In this document: positions 1-8,362 of the stretch, one piece after another
Numbering within the stretch: the stretch's first letter is position 1
Layout: every line of letters begins with the position of its first letter
Notes under the pieces: generated by a model
Told to the model about the DNA's origin: nothing
The model's database searches: none
What the model saw: the letters and a program-made list of their open reading frames with translations, nothing else
NCBI GenBank assembly: GCA_964383325.1
Contig: CAYLGY010000049.1
Location: 1-20,619 of the forward strand
Reading direction: 5' to 3'
Source: CAYLGY01 sp964383325
GTDB lineage: Bacteria > Pseudomonadota > Alphaproteobacteria > Rhizobiales > Rhizobiaceae
DNA length: 20,619 nucleotides
Position numbers and translations under genes: made by a program

Positions 1-667
1 GAAGGAGATCACGGACCTCGGCGATGGCCGCAAGCGGGCGGTTGATACGCAGGTCTATGAGACCTACGAGATCGAACGCATCGCCGGCGTTGCCTTCGAC
101 CTTGCCCGGACGCGGCGCAATCATGTCACCTCGATGGAAAAGCGCAACGTGATGAAGACTGGCGTCTTGTGGAATGAAGTTGTGACGCAGGTCCACAAGC
201 AGAAATATCCGGACGTGCAGCTGACCCACATGCTGGCCGATGCGGGCGGCATGCAGCTCGTGCGCTGGCCGAAGCAGTTCGACGTCATCGTCACCGACAA
301 TCTCTTCGGAGACATGCTTTCCGACGTGGCCGCCATGCTGACCGGCTCGCTCGGCATGCTGCCATCGGCTTCCCTCGGTGCGCCCGATGCGGCGACAGGT
401 CAGCGCAAGGCATTGTATGAACCCGTGCATGGGTCGGCTCCAGACATTGCCGGCCGCGGCGTCGCCAATCCGATTGCCATGATCGCTTCCTTCGCCATGT
501 GCCTGCGGTATTCCTTCGGCATGATCGAGGAAGCTGACCGGCTCGAGGCGGCGATCTCGGGCGTGCTGGAAGATGGCTTGCGCACACCCGACATCATGAC
601 CGAAGGCATGACGCAGGTGGGCACTTCCGCCATGGGCGATGCGATCCTGGCGCGGTTCCGCGATTGA
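1..667 (+). CDS. leuB: 3-isopropylmalate dehydrogenase, 3' part (5' end outside window)
   Basis: This enzyme oxidatively decarboxylates 3-isopropylmalate with NAD in cytosolic leucine synthesis. The reading frame is already open at base 2, and about 222 C-terminal residues of a roughly 370-residue family member are present. The isocitrate/isopropylmalate dehydrogenase signature is visible at about 297-360: TDNLFGDMLSD, whose aspartates bind Mg2+, followed by the glycine-rich TGSLGMLPSASLG. The later HGSAPDIAGRGVANP segment forms the NAD-binding part. The upstream YETYEIERIAGVAFDLAR and KRNVMKTGVLW match the middle of LeuB rather than tartrate or isocitrate dehydrogenase. The gene ends at TGA 665-667 and is followed by a possible hairpin at 683-717. 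Confidence 0.95.
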   Translation, partial: KEITDLGDGRKRAVDTQVYETYEIERIAGVAFDLARTRRNHVTSMEKRNVMKTGVLWNEVVTQVHKQKYPDVQLTHMLADAGGMQLVRWPKQFDVIVTDNLFGDMLSDVAAMLTGSLGMLPSASLGAPDAATGQRKALYEPVHGSAPDIAGRGVANPIAMIASFAMCLRYSFGMIEEADRLEAAISGVLEDGLRTPDIMTEGMTQVGTSAMGDAILARFRD

Positions 668-682
668 TGGGCATCGGCCGGG

Positions 683-720
683 GCCGGCAATTGATCGGGC
701 AATTGACTCGTGCCGGCTTT
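683..720 (+). terminator. possible leuB terminator hairpin
   Basis: GCCGGCA (683-689) and TGCCGGC (711-717) are exact inverted repeats, 15 bases after the leuB stop, followed only by TTT. An alternative inner hairpin pairs CAATTG 688-693 with CAATTG 700-705. The U-tract is weak, so termination may be Rho-assisted. The region also carries a direct repeat GGCAATTGA (686-694 and 698-706). Confidence 0.35.
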
Positions 721-731
721 GGTCGCATAAG
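703..731 (+). promoter_or_regulatory. candidate sigma-70 promoter upstream of asd
   Basis: TTGACT (703-708), a 17-base spacer and CATAAG (726-731) make a plausible housekeeping promoter. It would start RNA near 738, just ahead of the ribosome-binding site GGAG at 744-747 for a 38-codon ORF. It could drive both that ORF and asd. The second copy of the GGCAATTGA repeat overlaps the -35 element. Confidence 0.4.
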
Positions 732-752
732 CAGCGCCCTGACGGAGTGGTG

Positions 753-869
753 ATGATGCAGGAAATCCTTGACAAGCATGGAGCTGGACTGGAGCGCTTC
801 ACGTCCGCGCACCGGTCATCCGTCGCATCCGCTAAAGCAGGCACGAAAACGACCTTGAAAACGGTCTGA
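753..869 (+). CDS. possible small ORF, 38 aa, unknown function
   Basis: This frame starts at ATG 753 and has a good ribosome-binding site, GGAG at 744-747, with 5-base spacing and a candidate promoter immediately upstream. The predicted peptide begins MMQEILDKHGAGLERF and ends in a basic, Ser/Thr/Lys-rich tail (SAKAGTKTTLKTV). It has no membrane segment, signal peptide or cysteine. I do not recognise the product. It occupies most of the otherwise empty leuB-asd gap (668-971). It may be a genuine small protein, a leader peptide for asd, or chance. Confidence 0.3.
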   Translation: MMQEILDKHGAGLERFTSAHRSSVASAKAGTKTTLKTV

Positions 870-888
870 CGCGTCCGGCTTGCCCGAA

Positions 889-913
889 TCTCCCCGGGGC
901 CTTGCCGGGGAGA
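889..913 (+). other. GC-rich hairpin in asd leader
   Basis: TCTCCCCGG (889-897) and CCGGGGAGA (905-913) are exact 9-base inverted repeats with a 7-base loop. There is no T-tract after it, so it is not a classical intrinsic terminator. It lies 19 bases after the small ORF stop and 58 bases before the asd start, so it could end the short transcript or structure the asd 5' leader. Confidence 0.4.
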
Positions 914-971
914 GCAGAACCGCCGGCCTTCCGTGCGGAGACGAAAGGGGAGCCAGAAGGGATTGACTGAG

Positions 972-2006
972 ATGGGTTTCAAGATTGCCATTGCCGGCGC
1001 CACTGGAAATGTGGGCCGTGAAATGCTGAACATTCTCGAAGAGCGGGGCTTTCCGGCCAGCGAGATCGTGCCGCTGGCATCGCGCCGGTCGATCGGCAGC
1101 GAAGTCTCCTATGGTGATCGCACGCTCAAGGTGCAGGCGCTGGAAAACCACGATTTCTCCGACACGGATATCTGCCTGATGTCGGCGGGCGGTTCCGTTT
1201 CGAAGGAATATTCGCCGCGCATTGCGGCAAGGGGATGCGTCGTGATCGACAATTCGTCGGCCTGGCGCACGGATCCGGATGTTCCGTTGATCGTTCCGGA
1301 GGTCAATCCGGACGCGATCGAGGAATTTCGGCGCAAGAACATCATCGCCAATCCCAATTGCTCGACGGCGCAGCTCGTGGTGGCGCTGAAACCCCTGCAC
1401 GATCGTGCGACGATCCGGCGGGTGGTGGTGGCCACCTACCAGTCGGTCTCGGGCGCCGGCAAGGACGGGATGGACGAATTGTTCACACAAAGCCGCGCGG
1501 TCTTCGTCGCGGACCCGATCGAGAAGAAGAAGTTCACCAAGCGGATCGCGTTCAACGTCATTCCGCATATCGACAGTTTCATGGATGACGGCACGACCCG
1601 CGAGGAATGGAAGATGGTCGTCGAGACCAAGAAGATGCTCGATCCGAAGATCCGCCTGACCGCGACCTGCGTGCGCGTGCCGGTATTCATCGGCCATTCG
1701 GAAGCGGTCAACATCGAATTGGAGAAGCCGCTAAGCGCCGAGGAGGCGCGGGAGATCCTTCGCGATGCTCCGGGTTGTCTCGTCGTCGACAAGCATGAGG
1801 ATGGCGGCTACATCACGCCCTACGAGGTGGCGGGCGAGGATGCGACCTATATCAGCCGGATCCGTGAGGATACGACGGTGGAGAACGGTCTCAATCTCTG
1901 GGTGGTCTCCGACAATCTGCGCAAGGGCGCCGCGCTCAATGCGGTGCAGATCGCGGAACTGCTGATCGCCCGCGGGTTGATCACGCCAAAGCGTCAGGCG
2001 GCGTAA
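972..2006 (+). CDS. asd: aspartate-semialdehyde dehydrogenase
   Basis: This enzyme reduces aspartyl phosphate to aspartate semialdehyde with NADPH, the branch point for lysine/diaminopimelate, threonine and methionine. The 344-residue protein is typical of the family. An N-terminal dinucleotide-binding motif GATGNVG is followed by the active-site cysteine in NPNCSTAQ (C130) and the acid-base histidine in GHSEAVN (H242). An in-frame upstream ATG at 933 would add 13 unlike-family residues (MRRRKGSQKG...). ATG 972, yielding MGFKIAIAGATGNVG, is preferred, with AAGGGA upstream at about 10-base spacing. The last 26 bases overlap the convergent carbonic anhydrase gene. Confidence 0.95.
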   Translation: MGFKIAIAGATGNVGREMLNILEERGFPASEIVPLASRRSIGSEVSYGDRTLKVQALENHDFSDTDICLMSAGGSVSKEYSPRIAARGCVVIDNSSAWRTDPDVPLIVPEVNPDAIEEFRRKNIIANPNCSTAQLVVALKPLHDRATIRRVVVATYQSVSGAGKDGMDELFTQSRAVFVADPIEKKKFTKRIAFNVIPHIDSFMDDGTTREEWKMVVETKKMLDPKIRLTATCVRVPVFIGHSEAVNIELEKPLSAEEAREILRDAPGCLVVDKHEDGGYITPYEVAGEDATYISRIREDTTVENGLNLWVVSDNLRKGAALNAVQIAELLIARGLITPKRQAA

Positions 2007-2649
2007 GTTCGGGATCGGGGCGCACGAAATCCCCGGTCTGCGTATCCATGACCCAGAGTTCGCCGGTTGCAATGTCGAACCAGGCGCCGTGAAGGGACAG
2101 CTTGCCCTTGCGTTCGAGGATGTCGACGCAAGGGAAGGTCCGCAGATTGGCGAGCGAGAACCGGATCGAGATCCGCTCCAGGGCAGTCTCGCGTTCCACT
2201 GCTGTCATCAGGTCATTGGCTGCGACATTCTCCGCCGCCGGCTTCAGCATGCTCATCCACTTGCCGATGAAATCGCCGGGGGAAAGCGGGTTCGCATCAT
2301 TTGACAGCGCCGCGCGGATTCCGCCGCACCTGCCATGACCCATGATGACGATATGCTTGACCTTCAGGCTCTGCACCGCGAATTCGAGCGCTGCGGAGGT
2401 CCCGTGGAAATCGCTGGTCGGCTGGTAGGGCGGAACCAGATTGGCGACGTTGCGGACGACAAACAGTTCGCCCGGGCCTGCGTCGAAGATCGTCTCTGGC
2501 GCCGAACGGGAATCGCAACAGGCGATGACCATGATCTCCGGCGTCTGGCCCCGCCGCGCCAGTTCGCGGTAGCGGCCGGTTTCGCTGGCAAATCGCCCGG
2601 CAATGAAGTTGCGGTATCCGGTCAGCAATCGTTCAGGCAGATGGTTCAT
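1981..2649 (-). CDS. can: beta-class carbonic anhydrase
   Basis: This zinc enzyme interconverts CO2 and bicarbonate in the cytosol and supplies bicarbonate to carboxylases. The 222-residue length fits the family. Zinc ligands are visible as C44 (in CCDSR), H105 and C108 (in GHGRCGG), with the D46/R48 dyad of the CxDxR motif intact. RNVANLVPPY and the STSAALEFA-like segment (here GTSAALEFAV) are also typical. The start ATG is at 2649-2647, with a GGAAA ribosome-binding site on the minus strand. Its stop codon lies inside the 3' end of asd, giving a 26-bp convergent overlap. A candidate promoter with a palindrome lies at 2704-2735. Confidence 0.93.
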   Translation of the reverse strand: MNHLPERLLTGYRNFIAGRFASETGRYRELARRGQTPEIMVIACCDSRSAPETIFDAGPGELFVVRNVANLVPPYQPTSDFHGTSAALEFAVQSLKVKHIVIMGHGRCGGIRAALSNDANPLSPGDFIGKWMSMLKPAAENVAANDLMTAVERETALERISIRFSLANLRTFPCVDILERKGKLSLHGAWFDIATGELWVMDTQTGDFVRPDPELTPPDALA

Positions 2650-2703
2650 GATCGTTTCCGCTCTACAGGCAGGAAAGAGGCGCGAGGCCGCGAAGGGCTC
2701 TTG

Positions 2704-2735
2704 CCGGTTAAACCGGAAATGGCGCGGCGGGGCAA
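2704..2735 (-). promoter_or_regulatory. candidate can promoter with overlapping palindrome
   Basis: On the minus strand TTGCCC (2735-2730), a 17-base spacer and TTTAAC (2712-2707) resemble a sigma-70 promoter facing the carbonic anhydrase gene. The -10 sits inside the perfect inverted repeat CCGGTT-A-AACCGG (2704-2716), a plausible operator. It lies between two divergent genes, so it could affect both. Confidence 0.4.
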
Positions 2736-2824
2736 TCCTTCTTTGAGGTATGAGCGATCCGATTCCAGATCATTACGGTTATGTATTGCCTAAAGCCGCC
2801 TCGCGTGGATATGGTTGCAAGACG

Positions 2825-3331
2825 ATGAAGACGCTGCTGATCGATATCCGTCCGGCAAACCGCAAGGATGCGGCCGCAATCGCGGACGTCCATTACGAAG
2901 CCTGGCTCGGCGCCTATAGCGGGATCATTCCGCATGGGGCCCTGCGGCGCATGGTGGCGCGTCGTGACGTCAAATGGTGGGAGAACGCCATTCGCCGCGG
3001 CTCGACCGTGCTGGTCGCCGAATTCGATGGTGAAGTTGTCGGCTATGCAACCATCGGCAAGAGCCGGGCGCGCGAACTGTCGCAGCAGGGCGAGATCTAC
3101 GAGCTTTACATCCTGCCCGAATTCCAGGGCATCGGCCTCGGTACCCGGCTTTTCAGCGCCGCCAGAAAGCGATTGAACGCGCGGGGCCTGAGAGGGTTGG
3201 TCATCTGGGTGCTGGAAGACAATGCCAATGCCGTGCATTTCTACGAAAGCTCAGGCGGCACCGATTCAGGCGAGGGCATCGAGATCTTCGACCAGAGGGC
3301 GCTGAAGAAAATCGCCTATACCTGGGCATAG
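2825..3331 (+). CDS. GNAT family N-acetyltransferase
   Basis: This is a predicted acetyl-CoA-dependent N-acetyltransferase of 168 residues with unknown substrate. The acetyl-CoA pyrophosphate-binding loop is QGIGLG (residues 101-106) after the beta-4 strand IYELYILPEF. The C-terminal VIWVLEDNANAVHFYESSG is the usual strand 5/helix 4 of the fold. The open frame extends back to ATG 2750, but those 25 residues (MSDPIPDHYGY...) do not look like GNAT sequence, and the GAGG there is only one base from the ATG. I place the start at 2825, where the protein reads MKTLLIDIRPANRKD, although no strong ribosome-binding site is visible. It is divergent from the carbonic anhydrase gene and convergent with gdhZ. 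Confidence 0.85.
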   Translation: MKTLLIDIRPANRKDAAAIADVHYEAWLGAYSGIIPHGALRRMVARRDVKWWENAIRRGSTVLVAEFDGEVVGYATIGKSRARELSQQGEIYELYILPEFQGIGLGTRLFSAARKRLNARGLRGLVIWVLEDNANAVHFYESSGGTDSGEGIEIFDQRALKKIAYTWA

Positions 3332-3338
3332 ACCGCTC

Positions 3339-3404
3339 GCCGGCACGGGCAGCGGGGCTACCCGGCACGCGATGCACGATGACCTTGCACCAGTGCGTGC
3401 CGGC
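3339..3404. other. inverted repeats between convergent GNAT and gdhZ genes
   Basis: CGTGCCGGC (3396-3404) can pair with GCCGGCACG (3339-3347). The overlapping GCGTGCCGG (3395-3403) can pair with CCGGCACGC (3362-3370). Two left arms thus compete for one right arm in the 97-bp gap between convergent genes. There is no T-tract on either strand. It may end transcription in both directions with Rho. Confidence 0.3.
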
Positions 3405-3428
3405 TCAGTCCGTCCGGAGAACCGGGCA

Positions 3429-6400
3429 TCACCCCTTGCCGAGCTTGGCCAGATCATGCAGCAGGCCAGCCGCTACCGTAAGGCGTGACAGGGAGAGCTC
3501 GCCGCTGTCGGCGAGTTCGCCAATGCGTTCCGCCAGCCGCTTGCCCTCATTGCCGGTCGACAGCAGCCAGGCCACAACCGGATTCTGCGCAGCCGGGAAA
3601 TTGCGCAGGGCGGCCACGGCAATGTGGCGGCGCGCCAGCGCCAGTAGATCGCCCGCCCGCGCCAGCGCAACGCCATCATAATAGTCCTGAACCGGAAGCG
3701 TGCGGATGGCTTCGGAGAATCTTGCGATCCGGAATTGTTCCGTGGCGGCGAAATAGGCCCGTGACGCGCGAACCAGATCGGCGACGGCGGCGTCGGCGAC
3801 GGCGGCGATGTCCGGAATGACTTCGCTGATGCCGAGGATCGCGAGACGGTCTGACAGGGCATCGGGCGCGCCGGCACGCATGAAGGCTTCGCGTCGCTCG
3901 GCAAGACGCATCTTCATGAAGTCAGGCAAGGTGTCGGCAAGTTTCGGTTCCAGCGCCCGCCTTGCCCGCACCAGGGCATCGATGCGCGCGCCCAGCGGCG
4001 TCTGCGAACTGGAATTGCGCAGGAACCAGGCCGTGCTGACATAGGTCAGCCGTCCGACCTCGGCATGGAATTCCAGCTGGGCGGCGCCGCGAACCCGGTT
4101 GTCGAGGGCATCGATCTCGGCATGTACCTCTTCAAGCCCGAATCCGTCGCGGACGAGGACATAGGCTTCCGCGATCTCCGCTGCGCTACTGCCCGTCAGG
4201 TCCTGCAGGCGGCCGACGAATACCGGTCCGCCGCGGTTGATGACGTCATTGGCGAGGGCGGTGGCGATGATCTCGCGGCGAAGGCGATGGCCGTTGATGG
4301 CGGCGCGATATCTTTCCGCCATGACCTGCGGGAAATATCCGCTCAATTCCTCTTCCAGATGCTCGTCATCGGGCAGCGGGCTTTCCACCAGGTCGTCGAA
4401 CAGCGCCAGCTTGGCATAGGCCATCAGCACGGCGATTTCCGGCCGTGTCAGGCCTTCGCCACGCTTCTGCCGTTCGGCATGCTCGCTGGCGTCGGGGAGG
4501 AACTCGACCTGCCGGTTGAGCCGGCCCCGCTCCTCCAGTGCCGTCATCAGGCGGCCATAATGTCCCATGTCGGCGACGACCCGCCGTTCCGCGAGCGAGA
4601 TCGCCAGCGTCTGCCGGTAATTCGTCGTCAGGACGAGTGCGGCAACTTCATCCGTCATTTCCGCCAGCAGGCTGTTGCGCGCCGGGCGGGTCAGCCGGCC
4701 TGCGCGCATCTCCGAGGCGAAGGCGATCTTGATGTTGACTTCGAGGTCCGACGAATTGACGCCGCCGGAATTGTCGATCGCATCCGTGTTGCAGCGCCCG
4801 CCTGCGAGCGAATACTCGATCCGCGCCCGCTGCGTCATGCCGAGATTCGCGCCTTCGCCGATGACGCTTGCGCCGACTTCCGCGGCCTCGATGCGAATGG
4901 GATCATTTGCATGGTCGCCGACTTCGAGATCGGTCTCGTGCTTCGCCCGGACATAGGTGCCGATTCCGCCGAACCAGAGGAGATCGACCCGGCATTTCAG
5001 GATGGCGCGGATGATGGCATGCGGCGAATGGCTGCCGGCAGGCAGGCCAAGCAGGCGCGCCGCCTCTTCGGTGAGCTGGATGGATTTCTGCGCGCGTGAG
5101 ACGATCATGCCGCCGGCGGAGAGCACCGACTTGCTGTAATCCTGCCAGCTCGAGCGTTCCAGTCCGAACAGTCTCTGCCGCTCGGCATAGGAGGTTTCGG
5201 GGTCCGGGTCGGGATCGATGAAGATGTCGCGATGATCGAATGCGGCGACGAGGCGGATGCAGCGCGATTGCAGCATCCCGTTGCCGAAAACGTCGCCGGA
5301 CATGTCGCCGACTCCCGCGACGGTGAAGGGCTGCGTCTGGACGTCGTGGTCGCGCTCGCGGAAGTGGCGCTTCACGGCCTCCCATGCGCCGCGTGCGGTG
5401 ATGCCCATCTTCTTGTGATCGTAGCCCGCCGAACCGCCGGATGCGAATGCATCATCCATCCAGTAGCCATGCGCCTGGCTGATGGCGATCGCTGTGTCGG
5501 AAAATGTGGCGGTGCCCTTGTCAGCCGCAACGACCAGATAGGGATCGTCGTCGTCATGGCGGACGACTCCCGGCGGCGGAACGAGCGTGGATCCGTCGAG
5601 ATTGTCCGTGAGCGACAGGAGACTGGTGATGAAATTCTCGTAGGCAGCGCGTCCCGCTGCCTGGATGGCGTTGCGGTCACCATCGGCCGGCAGGCGTTTC
5701 GGGTAGAAGCCGCCCTTGGCGCCGACCGGCACGATCACGGCATTCTTCACCTGCTGCGCCTTGACCAGTCCGAGGACTTCAGTGCGATAGTCCTGCGCCC
5801 GGTCGGTCCAGCGCAAACCGCCGCGGGCGACCGGGCCGAAGCGGAGATGAACGCCCTCGACCTCCGGCCCGTACACGAAGATCTCTCGCCAGGCGCGTGG
5901 TTCGGGCAGGCCGATGAGCCGGTGCGGATCGAACTTGAAGGCGAGCGAGCGGGGCCGGTCGCCCTCCGGGGCGAAGAAATTCGTGCGCAAGGTCGATTCG
6001 ATGCAGTTTCGGTACCGCCGGATGATGGTGTCGTCGACGAGGCTCGGCACCTGTTCCAGCGCCTCATTGATCGCAGCGCCGATGGATTCGGCCTTCTTGT
6101 CTGCCTTGGGGCCGCGAGCCGGGTCGAAAAGGGTGACGAAAAGCTGGTACAGGTTCCTGGCAATGTCGGGATAGCGGCGCAGCGCGTCGGCAATCACTTC
6201 CTGGCTTTGCGGAATTCCGGCCTGTTGCAGATAGCGTCCATAGGCACGCAACACGGAAATCCGCTTCACATCCAGCCCGGCCGAATGCGCGAGCGAATTG
6301 TACCGGTCATTGTCGGCTTCGCCGTTCCAGACCGACATGAAGACGTCCTCAAGCAATTGCCCGCCATCGCTCAGGTCCACGGCGCGTCCGTCCTCGGCTT

Positions 6401-8204
6401 CCAGCTCCATGTCGTGCAGGAAGTTGACCGATCCTTCCGGGCCGGCAATCTCGAAGGTCTGTTCGCTGATGACGCGAAAGCCCATATTCTCCAGCAAGGG
6501 GACGCGCTGCGACAGCGAGACGGGCCGCCCGTGATGGAGGATCTTGAGGCCGGCGGAACGTGCGTCGTGACCTTCGCGCCGCAGGAAATCGACCCGGATC
6601 GGATTGCCCGGCATGACGGTGCGGATGCGTGCGGCATCCTCCAGCGCTTCGCGGGCCTCGAAGGTTTCGCGGTAGATGGCCGGAAAGCCGCAGGCAATGC
6701 GGACGAGCTCGTCCTCGACGCCGAGATCGGCGGCAAGTTCCGTCAGATCGTCCTCCCATGTGCGGATGATGGCGCGGATGGCATCTTCGACTTCGGCGCG
6801 GGTCCGATCGGGTCGCGGGCCACGGTCGCGCCCGATGATGAAATGGACCCGGGCAAGCGTTCCTTCCGGAAAGGCCGGGTAGGATGCCGAAACGCGGCCA
6901 TCGAAGGCCCGTTTCAGATAGTCTCCGATCCGTTCGCGCACGTCGCTGTCATAGCGGTCGCGCGGGACGAAGACGAGCACGGACATGAACCGGTCGAACT
7001 GGTCGGCCCGGATCAGCGCCCGCACGCGCGGCCGGTCGTTGAGGGCGAGGATCGTTTCGGCGTTCTCGCGCAAGGTTGGAATGTCGATCTGGAACAATTC
7101 GTCGCGCGGATAGGATTCGAGGACGTTGATCAGCGCCTTGCCGAGATGGTCGGCCGGATCGTGCCCCAGCGCTTCGATCACGGAGCGCGCCTTCGAGCGC
7201 AGATAGGGAATGTTCAGCACGGAGCGCGTGTAGGCCGTGGAGGTGAACAGGCCGACAATGCGCAATTCGCCGTCGAGGCGTCCGGCAGCGTCAAAGGTCT
7301 TCACGCCGACATAGTCCATGTAGGCGCGGCGGTGGACCTTCGATTTCGTGTTTGCCTTGGTGACGAGCAGCGGCTCCGGCCCGAGGAGGAAGGCCCTCAC
7401 TTCCGGTGTGGTCTTCAGGGCCTCGTCGCCCTGCCGCAGGATGCGCACTTCCGGATCGGAGAGGATGCCGAGGGATGGGCGGTCGGCAAGCCGCAGCGTC
7501 CCCGATTCCCCTTCGCCCTCATAGTGGAATTCCCGCATGCCGAGAAAGGTGAAATTGTCGTCCCGCAGCCATTCGAGAAAGGCGATTGCCTCCGCCATGG
7601 CGGCAGGTTCGAGGCCGGGCGGGTTGTCGCGCCACGCCGCGATGGCTTCGTCAACGCGCGCGAGCATCGGTTTCCAGTCCGACACTGCGGCGCGGACCTG
7701 CGCCAGGAGGCGCTCCAGACTGGCGCCAAGCTCGGCGGCCGCCGCTTCCGAAAGGGGGGAAGTGTGCACGTGCACGACGCTGAGCCGCGTCGCGCCGGCT
7801 GCACCCTCACCGTTCTCTGCGGCAATGGGTGCCCCCGAAGCATCCGTATGGGCCGACAGGATCGGGTGGAGAACGAGGAACGGCTCGCCGGCGGCTTCGG
7901 TGATCTCGCCCAGGACCGAATCGAAGATGAACGGCATGTTCTCCTGGATGATGGTGATGACCGTCACCGGCCGCCCCTTGCAGCGCACAGGCGTGTCGCG
8001 CTCGATGGCAACGACCGTCTTGCCGGGCCGGTGCCGGCTGAAAGCGGTAAAGGCCAGCTTTGCGGCCTCGGTCAGCGACGCCTCGTCATGGCAGTCAAGA
8101 TCTTCCTGCGCCGCCCCGCTGAAAAGGATTGTTCTGAAGTGACGAAACCCGTTGATCTCCGAGTGTTCGTTTGGGCGGGGACCCGTACGTTTCGATGCAG
8201 GCAT
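3429..8204 (-). CDS. gdhZ: NAD-specific glutamate dehydrogenase, 180-kDa class
   Basis: This enzyme oxidatively deaminates glutamate to 2-oxoglutarate and ammonia with NAD. At 1591 residues it matches the large-subunit class (about 1,600) found in Caulobacter and Streptomyces. The N-terminal half carries the regulatory ACT-like region. The catalytic core is recognisable by PVGAKGGFYPKRLP, with the catalytic lysine near K830, by GDMSGDVFGNGML, and by AAFDHRDIFIDPDPDPETSY. The nucleotide-binding part contains GEGANLGMTQ (about 1113-1122) and DNSGGVNSSDLEVNIK. The start at 8204 has GAGGA 7 bases upstream on the minus strand. In Caulobacter the orthologous-class enzyme GdhZ also stimulates Z-ring disassembly and is under cell-cycle control; whether this applies here is inference, supported by a CtrA-type site about 120 bp upstream. 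Confidence 0.95.
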   Translation of the reverse strand: MPASKRTGPRPNEHSEINGFRHFRTILFSGAAQEDLDCHDEASLTEAAKLAFTAFSRHRPGKTVVAIERDTPVRCKGRPVTVITIIQENMPFIFDSVLGEITEAAGEPFLVLHPILSAHTDASGAPIAAENGEGAAGATRLSVVHVHTSPLSEAAAAELGASLERLLAQVRAAVSDWKPMLARVDEAIAAWRDNPPGLEPAAMAEAIAFLEWLRDDNFTFLGMREFHYEGEGESGTLRLADRPSLGILSDPEVRILRQGDEALKTTPEVRAFLLGPEPLLVTKANTKSKVHRRAYMDYVGVKTFDAAGRLDGELRIVGLFTSTAYTRSVLNIPYLRSKARSVIEALGHDPADHLGKALINVLESYPRDELFQIDIPTLRENAETILALNDRPRVRALIRADQFDRFMSVLVFVPRDRYDSDVRERIGDYLKRAFDGRVSASYPAFPEGTLARVHFIIGRDRGPRPDRTRAEVEDAIRAIIRTWEDDLTELAADLGVEDELVRIACGFPAIYRETFEAREALEDAARIRTVMPGNPIRVDFLRREGHDARSAGLKILHHGRPVSLSQRVPLLENMGFRVISEQTFEIAGPEGSVNFLHDMELEAEDGRAVDLSDGGQLLEDVFMSVWNGEADNDRYNSLAHSAGLDVKRISVLRAYGRYLQQAGIPQSQEVIADALRRYPDIARNLYQLFVTLFDPARGPKADKKAESIGAAINEALEQVPSLVDDTIIRRYRNCIESTLRTNFFAPEGDRPRSLAFKFDPHRLIGLPEPRAWREIFVYGPEVEGVHLRFGPVARGGLRWTDRAQDYRTEVLGLVKAQQVKNAVIVPVGAKGGFYPKRLPADGDRNAIQAAGRAAYENFITSLLSLTDNLDGSTLVPPPGVVRHDDDDPYLVVAADKGTATFSDTAIAISQAHGYWMDDAFASGGSAGYDHKKMGITARGAWEAVKRHFRERDHDVQTQPFTVAGVGDMSGDVFGNGMLQSRCIRLVAAFDHRDIFIDPDPDPETSYAERQRLFGLERSSWQDYSKSVLSAGGMIVSRAQKSIQLTEEAARLLGLPAGSHSPHAIIRAILKCRVDLLWFGGIGTYVRAKHETDLEVGDHANDPIRIEAAEVGASVIGEGANLGMTQRARIEYSLAGGRCNTDAIDNSGGVNSSDLEVNIKIAFASEMRAGRLTRPARNSLLAEMTDEVAALVLTTNYRQTLAISLAERRVVADMGHYGRLMTALEERGRLNRQVEFLPDASEHAERQKRGEGLTRPEIAVLMAYAKLALFDDLVESPLPDDEHLEEELSGYFPQVMAERYRAAINGHRLRREIIATALANDVINRGGPVFVGRLQDLTGSSAAEIAEAYVLVRDGFGLEEVHAEIDALDNRVRGAAQLEFHAEVGRLTYVSTAWFLRNSSSQTPLGARIDALVRARRALEPKLADTLPDFMKMRLAERREAFMRAGAPDALSDRLAILGISEVIPDIAAVADAAVADLVRASRAYFAATEQFRIARFSEAIRTLPVQDYYDGVALARAGDLLALARRHIAVAALRNFPAAQNPVVAWLLSTGNEGKRLAERIGELADSGELSLSRLTVAAGLLHDLAKLGKG

Positions 8205-8324
8205 TCCACTTTCCTCATGCTGTCCATGCGCCAGCCCAACCTATAGGAGACGGCAGGCCAGAGCCACAGTAGCATATGGTACGCCGGAGCGATTATTTGA
8301 AATATTCCTGCGCCGTATGGCGGG

Positions 8325-8339
8325 TTAATGAAACATTAA
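8325..8339. promoter_or_regulatory. CtrA-type binding site (TTAA-N7-TTAA)
   Basis: TTAA (8325-8328), 7 bases and TTAA (8336-8339) match the CtrA consensus exactly. A further TTAA lies at 8352-8355. The site is 121 bp upstream of gdhZ and 221 bp upstream of rcdA. It sits where the -35 of a rightward promoter would be if GTTAAT (8351-8356) is the -10. No good -35 hexamer is present, as is usual for activator-dependent promoters. Confidence 0.55.
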
Positions 8340-8362
8340 GCTTTATGTGCGTTAATCCTCGG

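Noticed and set aside
816..1697. A long minus-strand open frame antisense to asd, with similar ones at 10148-11335 and 17766-19160 (minus) and at 11324-12283 (plus, antisense to the hydrolase)
   Set aside because: All are in the same codon register opposite well-identified genes and are explained by codon bias.
5232..8246. A 1004-codon open frame on the plus strand antisense to gdhZ (and a 344-codon one at 4065-5099)
   Set aside because: Its codons are exact reverse complements of gdhZ codons, so a stop would need TTA, CTA or TCA in gdhZ, which are rare in GC-rich genes. The frame is a by-product; the product is low-complexity in character and matches no family, while the gdhZ frame is unmistakable.
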